Assembly: GCA_963575745.1 (NCBI GenBank)
Contig: CAUYUJ010004335.1
Coordinates: forward strand, 582,856-646,855
DNA from: Prorocentrum cordatum
Taxonomy: Eukaryota; Sar; Dinophyceae; Prorocentrales; Prorocentraceae
DNA: 64,000 bases
Direction: 5' to 3'
Positions 12,030 to 20,682 of this stretch are shown here, piece after piece (the stretch's first letter is position 1; each line of letters opens with the position of its first letter). The position numbers were made by a program, and so were the translations under genes. The notes below the pieces were generated by a model, which saw only the letters and a program-made list of their open reading frames with translations, ran no database searches and was not told the origin of the DNA.

Positions 12030-12461
12030 TCAGCCCTCTCTGGTCGCAGGCCACACTGTCCATGTCGGCCGTTCTGCAGCTAGCCCTCGCAAGGCGATCC
12101 GCGCAGCACTGGCGCTCCTGTACGTTGCCAGCGCAGCTGTGTCGTGGCGGTTGCGCCGCCTGGGCAGCAGGGTGAACGCGGAGATCTCGCCGCGCTGCCG
12201 GCACACGTGCTCCGCCTGGCAGGCGTCGTTGTCGGGGAAGAGCATGTGCAGGCCACCGTGCCCCAGCGGCTCCGGCGCCCGCGCCCGGGCGTCCACGGGG
12301 GAAACGTCGCTGATGACGTAGTGCTCGGTGAGAACACTTTGAAACGACCGCCAACGGCAGACATCCAGGATCCCCCCTCGGTCGTCGCCAAGAGGAACGC
12401 GTCGATCCGCTCCAGGGTTGCTGCATTGCTGCCGCGGTCTGACCGGGCAATCGTCTGCCAC
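12030..12461 (-). CDS. Uncertain hypothetical reading frame
   Basis: This minus-strand frame has a less biased composition than the other frames here, for example RWRSFQSVLTEHYVISDV followed by a segment with HMLFPDNDACQAEHVC. It could be an exon of a real gene. No domain is recognised, the flanks are repeats, and other frames over the same bases are also open because the region is over 65% GC. Kept only as a candidate. Confidence 0.2.
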   Translation of the reverse strand: MADDCPVRPRQQCSNPGADRRVPLGDDRGGILDVCRWRSFQSVLTEHYVISDVSPVDARARAPEPLGHGGLHMLFPDNDACQAEHVCRQRGEISAFTLLPRRRNRHDTAALATYRSASAARIALRGLAAERPTWTVWPATREG

Positions 12462-12530
12462 GAGGCCGGCCGCTCACGGCGAGCGACGCGGGCAGACGAA
12501 GCGCGCGTTGCCGCCCGGCCCCCAAAATCG

Positions 12531-13649
12531 TCAAACTAATCCCGGGGCCCGACAGAGTCGCCCGTGGCTTCGCAAGGCACGGTGGCCGCTGGGGCCGGGG
12601 CGCCTGGCGACGCCATGCAGGCCGGAGCGGGCGGCGCGGTTGGCCGCCAGGCAGGGGCCGGGTCGCCTCTGGCAGCTGGGGCGGAGGGGGCCGCTGCATT
12701 GTGACCTGCGGGGGCGAGCCCCTCTCTCGCTGGCGTTCGTCTCCAGGCCTGTGCCTGTCCACGCTCGCCGGCGCGCCCGCGCCTGTCGCCGCGAGGTCAT
12801 CGTCCGATGTGGGAATGCTGTGGGCCACGCCGGGGGCGGGCACGTTGTCGGACACCGCATCATTCGGGGCGGATGCCGCCTTCCCCGGAGAGGCCCGGGC
12901 TTCAAGAGGGAGGGGCGGCGGTTCGCTTTCCGCTCGGACGGAATCACTGCCAGGGGAAAGAGGGCGAATGGGCGCGGAGAGCTTTTGCCGACAAGCTGTC
13001 GGATGGCCTCGTCGTCCTGTCTCTGCCAGGCGGGTCCGTTGCCCCCCCGCGAGGAGTTGTCGAGCGCGCTGGGGGCGGCGGCGGGCGGAGCCGCAGCAAG
13101 GTGTTGCTGGGTCTCGCCCTCAACCGGGTGCGACGACGTCTCCAGACTCTCCAGGCAGCGGGCTCCGCGTCTGCCGTCTGCCAAAGAGGAGGCCTCCGAG
13201 GCGCTGGCCGGAGCGTCTGCGCCTACCGCGAGGGCGCGCCCGTCTGTGGCCCGCCCGCCCCTCCAGGAGTCAGGCGGGCCCTCCAGTCGCCCCGGGTCCA
13301 GGTCAGTCGCAACTGCGTCCACGCACCCGTCGCGAGACCTGTAGCAGCTGACAGCCGCTCCTGGATTTACGGCACCCTGGCTCTCTTCAATGCGTGGTGG
13401 GGCTAAGTTTTCGGGCGCCTTCCCTGCCGCCTTCCGAACTGCCGCCGCGATGCCGTCGTCACGGGTGGGCGCCGATCCAGGCGTGCCTTCGGCCTCTACC
13501 AAAACTCCGACCCAGGGGCGCTGATGGGGGTGAGGAGCTGTAGGAGTGCCCATTCCAGCCTGTGGCGCGCTCAAGGGACTGCTGCGGCTAATTAAGGGCT
13601 GCTTGTTCCGACGTGGCCTCCTGGCTGCCTTCTGGCCCAACGTGTCCAT
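12531..13649 (-). other. Long GC-driven open frames, gene doubtful
   Basis: A 372-codon minus-strand frame is open across this segment, but plus-strand frames of 200-300 codons overlap it. Composition is Arg/Pro/Ala-rich throughout. One short stretch, DDEAIRQLVGKSSPRPFALF, looks natural. I cannot support a gene model. Confidence 0.2.
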
Positions 13650-14289
13650 TTCCTCCTTGTGAGCCTGACGCCAGAACCGCTCCGGGCTCGAATTCTCCTC
13701 TGCAAGTCTGCTGGCCGCCGGGGGGGCCCGCGCGGGCTAGACGACCCTGGCCAGGGGAGCAGGGGCGCCTCGTTCGCTGACGGACACTGGGCTGCAAGGG
13801 TGCAAGGGAACCTCTTCCGGGCAGCCGGAGTCGAGAAGATGGCTCGGGCACTGGGATGCAAGAGTGCCTTGAGGTCTCGCAGACCGGGCGTCAGGGATCA
13901 AGGGGGCCTCCTTCTGACCCGTTCCGCTCCCTTCTGGCCTGACGGACCCTGCGTCTTCTTGCGGGGTCTGCTGGCCGCCAGGGGTGCCCGGAAGGCCGCC
14001 AGGGAGCAGGGGCACCTCCTTCTGACAATCAGACAGGGTGTCTTGAGCTCTCGCAGATCCCTCGTCACCGGGGTTGCGGCCGACGGCCGCCTGAGCTGTT
14101 GCGGGTCTTTGTTCGCCAGGGTTGCATCTGACGGCCGCGTGAGTTCTTGAAGATCTCTCTTCGCCTGTGTCTTCTTGCCAAGTCTGCTGGCCGCCAGGGG
14201 TGCCCGGAAGGGCGTCGGGGAGCAAGGGTGCCTCCTCCTGACCCGTTCCGTTCCCTTCTGGCCTGACAAGCCCAGTGTCTTCTTGCGGG

Positions 14290-15065
14290 ATCAGGAGGCT
14301 GTTGCCAGGGGGCCGCGGGCTGGCCGCGCCAGCGGCCGCGGCGGCCGCGGAGGCCACTGCGGCCGCGGCCGCAGCAGCGGCAGCGGCGCCGGCGGCCGCG
14401 GCAGCGGCGTTCGCGACAGCCGGCCCCCAGGCCGCCGCGCGGGCCACGGCGGCCGCGGCCTCTGTCAAGCGGCCAGCCGCCGCGGCGGCAGCGGCCTCGG
14501 CCGCAGCCGCGGCGGCGGCCGCGGCGGCGGGGGGCGGGCGGCCGGCGGGGGCGGCCGCAGCGGCCGAGGAGCGGCACGTTGCGGCGGCGGCCGCCGCCGC
14601 GTGGCTCAGGGCAGTGGCGCGCGCGGCGCTCGCGGCGCCAGCGGCTCGAGCGGCGCCAGCGGCGCCCGCGGCGCCCGCAGCGCCAGCGGCTACGGCGGTG
14701 CCCGCAGCGCCCGCGGCGCTCACGGCGCCAGCGGCGCCCCCGACAGCGGGGGCGCCGGCGGCGCGCGCGGCGCACGTGGCGCAGGCAGCCCCAGCGGCGC
14801 CGGCGGCGCCCGCGGCGCCGCCGGCCGCGGCGGCGCCAGCGGCGCCTGCGACGCCAGCGGCGCCAGCGGCTCCAGCGCGCGCCCGCGGCGCCCGCGGCGC
14901 CCGCGGCGCCGGCAGCGCCAGCGGCGCCAGTGGCGCCCGCGGCGCCCGCGGCGCCCACGGCGCCAGTGGCGCCCAAGCGGCGCTGGACGGCCGCGCGCAT
15001 CGGCCAGCGCCGCCGCGCCGCCGCGGACTCCACCACCCGGGCCCGAGCGCCGAACCTGAGCAGGG
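14290..15065. repeat. Six-frame-open GCC/GGC array, copy 1
   Basis: About 775 bases built from GCGGCC, GGCGCC, GCCGCG and CAGCGGCGC units, roughly 85-90% GC. TA and TGA are almost absent, so all six frames are open, as poly-Ala or Arg/Gly/Pro runs. A similar array lies at 47220-47935. Both are followed by the same kind of sequence (CAGGGGCGGGCTCGAG, then CTTGAGCCAG), so these are copies of one larger repeat and not two independent alanine-rich genes. Confidence 0.85.
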
Positions 15066-15139
15066 GCGGGCTCGAGGCCAGACGGCTTGAGCCAGGGGGG
15101 GTGCGGGCTCTGGTGGGGATGCACGAAGCGCTAAGCTGG

Positions 15140-15900
15140 CGGGGATTTTTTTCGGTCGCGTCCGCCAGCGAGAGCGCAAGCGGAATCAGAAGCGTTCCGG
15201 GGCACATTTTTAGCTACTAAACGCGCCGCAGGCCGGCCGGCCCACTCACCGAGCAGCTGCGGGCTGCGCGGGAGAGCTGGCGGGCTGAGGGCGCCCAGGG
15301 GGGCCCAGGCACTTGCAGCCTCGCAAAATGCAAGGGAATTAAGGGTGTGCCGCGAGGCAAAGCCCGCTCAAGGGCGCGAGGACGATTGCGCCGAGACTGC
15401 GTGTCCATCATGCCAGGTGGGCGTCCAGGAGTGGTAAGCGATGGGCGAGTTGCCAGTGGGGCGCCAAGACCAGGTCGCTCCAACGGCGCGCGCGAGCAAG
15501 GTGGGCTGAGCTGCCGAGGAACGTCGCAAACCTGCCTGGTGGATGGGAGGGGCCCAGGGGAGCGGCCGCGACTGCGAAGGCTGAACCACTCGGACGCGGC
15601 ACGGGGCTCCAAGGTCCACCATCCCGTGCGCCACGGGGAAGGCCCCAAGACCCCAATGGGTCGACCCCTCCATCAGCTGCACGAAGGTCGCCGACTGATG
15701 CACTGCGTGAGAAAGGCCAGGCTGGCGGGGATGAACATCGCCAGCGAGGCAGGGGAATCCAGGGAGGAGCTGCACAGGGCGACCACCCCGCGATCCAGGG
15801 GGACGGGGACCAGGCAGCCGTCCTGACAGGGAAGGACCCGCTGGGAGGGCCGGTGGGGACGGACACCACGGGCCCAACAGGCGGAGGGGAGGAAGGCCGA
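15140..15900. repeat. Diverged segmental repeat, copy 2 (partner at 7835-8650)
   Basis: Carries the ordered landmarks listed for copy 1. Here it directly follows the six-frame-open GC array, whereas copy 1 does not, so the two features are separate units that have become joined at this place. Confidence 0.55.
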
Positions 15901-16087
15901 GGCCCGGGCATGAGAACCAGGGGCACGACAGCAGCCCGCATGAGATACGGATAGGCGGTCCTCGTCGGGGCACTGTCTTACCCGTCGTATCTGTCATTCC
16001 CCGCGGGGATCCAGGGTCGCAGCTAACGGCCGCCATGAATTGAAGTATTACCATCGCCGTCAGCGCGGGGTCCTGGTCAGCCCCGCG

Positions 16088-16112
16088 AGGGGGGGGGGGG
16101 GGGGGGGGGGCA
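16088..16112 (+). repeat. Poly-G run
   Basis: An uninterrupted run of more than 18 G residues followed by mixed G-rich sequence to about 16150. It could form a G-quadruplex, and its length in the assembly is probably unreliable. Confidence 0.9.
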
Positions 16113-16529
16113 GAGCGGGGGGGGAACGGGGGCGGAGCAGGGGCGGGGGGGCAGGGCGGGAACCACAGTCAGGGCCCCCCGCTCCTGCATTGAATGGCCC
16201 CCTTCCCCCGCGCCGCGTTCCGATCCGTTGAGCTCCCCGCCCTCTATCGGCGCAGTCCGAGTGGGCCGGCTGCAGCCCGCTGAAGCACGTGCTGTCTGGC
16301 AGCGCTGCTGCCGCGGTGGCCGACGCACCCGCGGGGGCTGCGAGTCCACGTTGATCCAGGGTCGCAGTCAACCGCTGCTCAGTGTTGAAAAAAGAGAGCG
16401 GGGCGAACCCAGGGAAGGCGAAGCCAGCAATGGGTCAGACGCGACAGGTGCCATCGGCCCGCCCGCGGTGCAAGCCGCGTAGCGACTGCCAGCGCGCCGG
16501 GGATACCAGGGATGCAGCTAAAGGCTGCT

Positions 16530-17318
16530 CAAGGATAAGTTGGTCCAGGGGGCCGCGCCTTTGGCAGCGCGGGCGGCCAGCCGCTGACAGCTGCCTCGTC
16601 GCTCCAAGAGGGCGCGCGACTGCAACGGCACGGGGCTGACTTCCCTTGCCACGCGGCCGTCCTGTCCCAGGGGCGGGCTGATCATAATCTGGCGCCAGCG
16701 GCGCGTCAAAACTGAGATCCGGCTGGGTCTTGCCCGAGACTGCAACCAGGCTGGGGGAAGGGATGGCCGAGGCGGCCCATCTCCAGTCCAGGGCGCCGCG
16801 GGGGCAGACTGCCATCTTCGGGCAGCATCTTCCAGGGTGGCCGAGGCCTTTACAGACGTGAGCCAGACGTGGCCCAAGAGGGCAAGTGAGGGTGAGATGT
16901 CGGGCGCACGAGGGGGGTGGCCCCGACGGCGAGCCCGAAAAGGTAGCAGGTGGGCCACTTGTCCAGCGAAGGCTGTCTAGCTAAGCCGCGCCAAGGTGAT
17001 AGGGGGGGTAGCCCCCGCCCCAGCGGAGGGCGCCCCCGGGCATTACGGCCTAGGCCGGGCGCAGCGAGGTGAGACGGGCCCATTCGGGGCCACGGGTAGC
17101 GGGAGGTGGGGGGAGACCCATGGACCTCCCTGTGTTGATGCGTGTACTTGGGAGTACGGATGCCACGGCGCGCAGCCCGATGGCGGGAGCGAGTCGACCT
17201 TGTGCTGCGGAGTCGCTCTTGGCCCACCAGCGGCCTCGCTTTTCGGAGTCGCGGTGGTCTTCGCGCGGAGAGTACCGCTTGCCCCCTCCGTCCATGGGGT
17301 GTCGCGACGCCCCCATGA
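16530..17318. other. No supported gene
   Basis: GC-rich sequence with overlapping frames. A plus-strand frame ends with a TGA inside the 53-bp element at 17319, the same position relative to that element as the stop of the minus-strand gene at 41402. That parallel is the only reason to suspect the tail of a related gene here. Confidence 0.3.
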
Positions 17319-17371
17319 CTTACCTTGATTTGAAAGTGTTGTTTAAGCTTTGGTATTTCGATGTGGTCGGC
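17319..17371 (+). repeat. Conserved 53-bp element, copy 1 (inverted partner at 41364-41416)
   Basis: Begins CTTACCTTGATTTGAA and ends TCGATGTGGTCGGC with AAGCTTTGGTATT in the middle. The reverse complement of 41364-41416 matches over the full 53 bases with about six substitutions and no gaps. The complement strand reads TTCAAATCAAG then GTAAG, a good 5' splice-site context. In the orientation shown it overlaps the TGA stop of an upstream frame in both copies. It may be the tail of a mobile element or a conserved exon end. Confidence 0.8.
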
Positions 17372-17473
17372 TTAAATTTTCTTGCTCGGGCGCCGCCGTC
17401 CCCCGAGGTTAAGCCTTCGAGGCCCCAGGCGATTAAATTGCCCCCGAGGCGCGCGCCCGAGCACATTCATGCA

Positions 17474-17575
17474 TAGTAGCAACATCATGTGCTAGCATTC
17501 CATAGCATGGCATAGCATGTAATAGCATACCATACCAACATCTACAATAACATGTCATTGCATGCAACAGCTCAT
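17474..17575 (+). repeat. ATAGCAT heptamer cluster
   Basis: A short AT-rich patch with repeated CATAGCAT, AATAGCAT and ACCATA words in otherwise GC-rich surroundings. No gene. Confidence 0.6.
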
Positions 17576-18303
17576 CTTCCACCTCCTCGCGGGTTCGTCG
17601 ATGTTTCGACGGCGTGTGCGGCCGCCGATCAAATGCCCCACGGCGTTTCGTACAGTTGCTTTGCTTTGGATTTTATAATTTGCTTGTTGGCGTAGTTAAT
17701 CGGGTTGCTCGGGACATCCCCTGGAAGGTAAGTTGTCCCCCAAAGGCCCACGAGAGTCTCCAAATCCTCTTCATTGTCTGCCTTCTCCCCCTTCTCGTAG
17801 ACTTCCCTATCAACGCATCATTCCATTAGACAAACGGCGATAGTGGCGACTTATTAAGTTGCTGAGGTTTTATGGGGCAAGGAGAAGTAGATCCAACGTT
17901 CAAGTTGAGTGCACCCCTGGCCAGCCCCGCGGGGCTGGGCGCCGCTGCGGCGCCCCTGGCGGAGTCTGGCTCCACGGTAAGCGGTTGCCATTCGGCAAGC
18001 GCACATAGTATGGATGGATTTCAGCGTTGCTGCATGCACATGTTGTCACACTGATAAGAACAGATACAACACTTGATCATTGCCAAGATGACCACTGAGC
18101 GGAGCCGCCTTAATTCCGCCACATGTAATTGATGTACAACTTGCACGCGAATTGTGAGTCCCCCCACGGTTGCCCCAGCGTGAATACTTGCATTGATTTT
18201 ATGATGAGGGGACAAGGGGCGGGAGGGTGTAAGTTAAGCTGCAGGGGGGGAATTGTTTTAGGCCACCTCGGGGGGCGATGACCTACGCTTAGTAGGAAAA
18301 CAC
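17576..18303. other. Unique spacer, nothing recognised
   Basis: No supported gene. A GGCGCCGCTGCGGCGCC near-palindrome lies at about 17938-17954. Confidence 0.35.
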
Positions 18304-18316
18304 GGCCGAAGCAGCC
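18304..18316 (-). promoter_or_regulatory. 3' hairpin motif GGCTGCTTCGGCC (minus sense)
   Basis: Reads GGCCGAAGCAGCC on the plus strand. It lies 9 nt after a minus-strand TAG at 18326-18328. The gene model upstream is weak, so this copy is lower-grade support for the 3'-end pattern. Confidence 0.5.
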
Positions 18317-18325
18317 GATCGCGCT

Positions 18326-18967
18326 CTATGCGCCCGGGCCCTCTGACTCAGTAGGGGCTGTAGCCGCCGCTTGGTGCCCACGCCGACGACGAGCTCCCTC
18401 GAACAGCGCCAACCTGCGGCGGTGCCTGCTGCTGCTTCCACCACGCCCCCTTCCACCACGGATTGAAGGAACCGTCCGTGATGTAGTTCCAGCACCAGAT
18501 CTTTCGGGAGTGGAGGGAGGGCGGGAGGGAGGGATGGGCCTCGGGGGAGGATCGACGTTCCTCCGCCAGGGCCCATCCCTCCCTCCCGCCATCCAGCCCC
18601 CCTTCCCCCTCACATGATGGCCTCCTTCCACCCCGTCAGCTTGAACCTGCGCGGCGCGACGGCCAGGCACCTCCAACGTACCTGGCGATCGGCCGACGAG
18701 GACGACCGACGAGGACGACCGACGAGGACGACAATGGGGCACTGGTATGCCCTGCCACAGGTCGTCGTACTCCGCGGGCCACGCCTTGGTGAACGTCCAG
18801 GCGGTCTCGTTGTAGCCGCACCCCCTCCATGGCCCCGGGGTGTTGTTTGGGGGGCTCTCCCCTCTCATCATCCCCTCGTTCCCTCCTCGCCCCCCCCTCC
18901 CTCCTCCTCTGGGGCGCCGCGCGTTGTTGGTGGAGTCCATCCGCTCAAGGTCGAACTCCTCCACCAT
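18326..18967 (-). CDS. Hypothetical protein, uncertain frame
   Basis: I do not recognise this protein. The first 80 codons are convincing: the frame opens with MVEEFDLERMDSTNNARRPRG and contains YNETAWTFTKAWPAEYDDLW. Beyond a short GTCGTCCTCGTCGG tandem at about 18693-18735 another frame reads more naturally and ends FKLTGWKEAIM at a TGA near 18613. The gene may therefore end there after an indel, and the remaining 280 bases would be 3' flank. A weak match to the DinoSL complement lies upstream at about 19035-19054 (about 14 of 21 positions). Confidence 0.4.
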   Translation of the reverse strand: MVEEFDLERMDSTNNARRPRGGGRGGRGGNEGMMRGESPPNNTPGPWRGCGYNETAWTFTKAWPAEYDDLWQGIPVPHCRPRRSSSSVVLVGRSPGTLEVPGRRAAQVQADGVEGGHHVRGKGGWMAGGRDGPWRRNVDPPPRPIPPSRPPSTPERSGAGTTSRTVPSIRGGRGRGGSSSRHRRRLALFEGARRRRGHQAAATAPTESEGPGA

Positions 18968-19055
18968 GGCGGATGGTTCAGCAGGGCCCCCGGGCGCCGA
19001 GCGCGTGCCCCCTGTCTAGGGGGCCTGAACAGATCTGAGCCGTGACGACTGCGGC

Positions 19056-19068
19056 GGCCGAAGCAGCC
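19056..19068 (-). promoter_or_regulatory. Hairpin motif copy (minus sense)
   Basis: GGCCGAAGCAGCC on the plus strand, upstream of the 18967 start, so if it is a 3' mark it belongs to a gene not recognised between 19070 and 19480. No stop-to-motif distance can be given. Confidence 0.5.
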
Positions 19069-19475
19069 TGGGCCTCCATGATGGCCGATGCAGCCACGGC
19101 CGAAGGCCCCCCCCGTCCATCCATCCTCCATCCCTCCCCCCTCATCGCCATCGCTTCGATGCTGCGGCTTCTCGACCTAGAGAGCTGCAGGCAGATGGGC
19201 CAATGATGGCTGCCTCGGCCTTGTTAGATACCCACTGGGCGACCTACGTAATCACTTCGCCAGAGACATCCCACGAGTTCTGGCCGCCCACGAAGCCCCC
19301 GTTCCAGACGTCCCCCAACTCTGCAAAACCGACATTTCGCCTGAGACATCCTCAACAAACTTGTACAAAACAAATGTATCGCTTGGGGCGTCCTCACAAT
19401 TCATTGGCTGCCTCGGCCAAGCCCCCCCCCCCTGGCTGGTTCGGCCACTGGCCGCCGCGCGCGCCCGGGGCGGAT
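19069..19475. other. Spacer, nothing recognised
   Basis: No gene supported. Contains CCATCC runs near 19115-19140. Confidence 0.35.
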
Positions 19476-19630
19476 GGATTGGAGAGGGGACGGGTTGGAG
19501 AGGGGAGACATGGAGGGATGGATTGGAGAGGAAAGAGGAATGGAAGGATGGATGGAGAGGAAAGAGGAATGGATGGATTGGAGAGGAATTGGAGAGGAAT
19601 GGATTGGAGAGGACAGAGGAATGGCGATGA
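19476..19630 (+). repeat. GGATTGGAGAGGAAT minisatellite
   Basis: Imperfect tandem units of GGATGGATTGGAGAGG and GGAAAGAGGAAT, purine-rich on the plus strand. It sits about 90 bases beyond the stop of the minus-strand gene that ends at 19722. Confidence 0.85.
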
Positions 19631-19660
19631 CGATGGTGATGTTTGACTTCACGCTAAAGC

Positions 19661-19702
19661 CGAAGCAGCCGAAGAGCCAATTCGGTCGCGGCCGAAGCAG
19701 CC
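19661..19702 (-). promoter_or_regulatory. Two tandem 3' hairpin motifs
   Basis: The full motif GGCTGCTTCGGCC (minus sense) at 19690-19702 starts 19 nt after the TAA of the 19722 gene. A second copy at about 19661-19673, GGCTGCTTCGGCT in sense, lies directly behind it. Confidence 0.65.
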
Positions 19703-19721
19703 GAAGAGCAGGCCCTAAAGC

Positions 19722-20279
19722 TTACTCGCATGGGTCGACTGGCGCGTACTCCCCGTAGCTCAGACCGAGCACGTCGCTGCTCGATTGGAACGGCCCCATG
19801 ATCTGCGGCGAAAGGCCCGCGACCAAGCTCTGCATCGTGATGAGGGTCGCCACGAACGCGCGCACCGCCCTGATCTGGGAGTCGAGGTGGGCGATGATCT
19901 GCGCGCGCCACTTCATGGCGATCCCGCGCTCCAGAATGTGCGGCCAGTTCTGGTGGATCTGCAGCAATGACTTGTGATCCGCCAGTTGATTGGCTTGGTA
20001 GGCCAGCAACTCCTTGTCCTGCCCAAGCTTCTCTGAAAGCTTGCGCAGCATGGACGACGCACGGTTCAGGTGAAGCGTCGCCTGGCCAAGTAGCACCGCT
20101 GGCCCTGCGGAGGGCGCAATGTCCTGCCAGTATTTGCAATCATCGGAGATGTCATCACATGAGATGAGCTGGTTCGGAGCCTCAGGGTTGCAAGTGCTAC
20201 TGGCAGACCCGATAGACCGCATCAGCTCTGAGCACATGACTTCAGCGGTGCAGCGCCGAAACAGAGGTGCCGAAACCAT
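19722..20279 (-). CDS. Hypothetical protein, 185 aa, intact frame
   Basis: I do not recognise the family. The frame is complete, opening MVSAPLFRRCTAEVMCSELM and ending YGEYAPVDPCE before TAA. The middle (about residues 60-150) is predicted helical and includes NRASSMLRKLSEKLGQDKEL and WRAQIIAHLDSQIRAVRAF, which could form coiled coils. No signal peptide or membrane segment is evident. One of the few genes here without a frameshift. Just upstream of the ATG the words CTGTTTCGGC and GTTTCGGC recur three times, resembling the hairpin motif. The full motif lies 19 nt after the stop. No function is proposed. Confidence 0.6.
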   Translation of the reverse strand: MVSAPLFRRCTAEVMCSELMRSIGSASSTCNPEAPNQLISCDDISDDCKYWQDIAPSAGPAVLLGQATLHLNRASSMLRKLSEKLGQDKELLAYQANQLADHKSLLQIHQNWPHILERGIAMKWRAQIIAHLDSQIRAVRAFVATLITMQSLVAGLSPQIMGPFQSSSDVLGLSYGEYAPVDPCE

Positions 20280-20389
20280 CGAGCCGAAACAGCTGATCGT
20301 CGGAGGGTCGCTGAAAGTAGATAAATGCCCGACGCGTTCCCGTGGGTAGTGAAGATATTAATGGGTGGTTCAATCCTGGTTCTGGGTAC

Positions 20390-20640
20390 GGTGGTCGGCT
20401 GGGCGAATGATGATGATGAGGACGAGGAGGTGGAAGAAGGGGGGGGGATGGGAACTCGGATGGGGGAGGCGGAGGAGGACGGCGCTTTTGCACAGTGCCA
20501 GGCTGGGCCAGCCGAGGCGCCCGCGGACCGATGATCACAACGGCCGCCTTGCGCCAGCCGAGGCCTCCGCGGGCCCATGACACCCAGCGGCCGCCTCCCG
20601 GGATGCACGCCCGGCCCCTGTGGCAAGGCATGGCGAATTA
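20390..20640. other. Spacer with GAT/GAG tract
   Basis: A small GAT/GAG run at about 20408-20450, then CCAGCCGAGGC repeated twice. No gene supported. Confidence 0.4.
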
Positions 20641-20645
20641 AGTTC

Positions 20646-20658
20646 GGCCGAAGCAGCC
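20646..20658 (-). promoter_or_regulatory. 3' hairpin motif GGCTGCTTCGGCC (minus sense)
   Basis: Starts 24 nt after the TAG (20683-20685) that ends the minus-strand gene with the Cys-rich tail. Confidence 0.65.
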
Positions 20659-20682
20659 GTTCACAAAAACCTGCTGGAAAAT

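Larger units (their letters stand above)
11350..14280. repeat. Dispersed repeats of about 100 bp (TTCTGGCCTGACGGGCCCTG type)
   Basis: Imperfect copies at about 11350-11460, 11468-11500, 11820-12010, 13690-13745, 13915-14030 and 14165-14280. They share CCCTTCTGGCCTGACGG, then GTCTTCTTGCGGGGTCTGCTGG, then CCAGGGGTGCCCGGAAGG, then GTGCCTCCTTCTGAC. Copies are separated by unrelated sequence or by hairpin-family units. The whole 8.7-16.5 kb zone appears to be built from a small set of such modules. Confidence 0.65.
8710..16530. repeat. Dispersed 15-nt hairpin family GCRGC-TGACG-GCYGC
   Basis: At least 15 copies of a short inverted repeat, usually preceded by CCAGGG plus 1-3 bases. GCGGC-TGACG-GCCGC: 8710-8724, 8769-8783, 9238-9252, 9650-9664, 9767-9781. 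GCAGC-TGACG-GCTGC: 9004-9018, 9337-9351, 9378-9392, 11695-11709. ACGGC-TGATG-GCCGT: 11008-11022, 11257-11271. Variants: 14076-14090 (loop CGACG), 16514-16528 (loop TAAAG, stem intact), and 9043-9056 (4-nt loop). Copies at 10827-10841 and 16019-16033 have one stem mismatch. The two arms change together, so the stem is kept while the sequence varies. Confidence 0.85.

Noticed and set aside
15085-15110. DinoSL-like CTTGAGCCAG (also at about 47932 and 47950, and 10211)
   Set aside because: Only the first nine bases of the complement match; the rest is G-rich, and these copies belong to the flank of the GC-array repeat, not to a gene start.
13737-15207. Alanine-rich or arginine-rich proteins in the GC arrays
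   Set aside because: All six frames are open and no frame has a distinct codon pattern or flanking exon.
20355-20392. DinoSL-like sequence (minus) upstream of the 20279 start
   Set aside because: CCGTA and CCA match but the remainder needs a 6-nt insertion; too weak to count.
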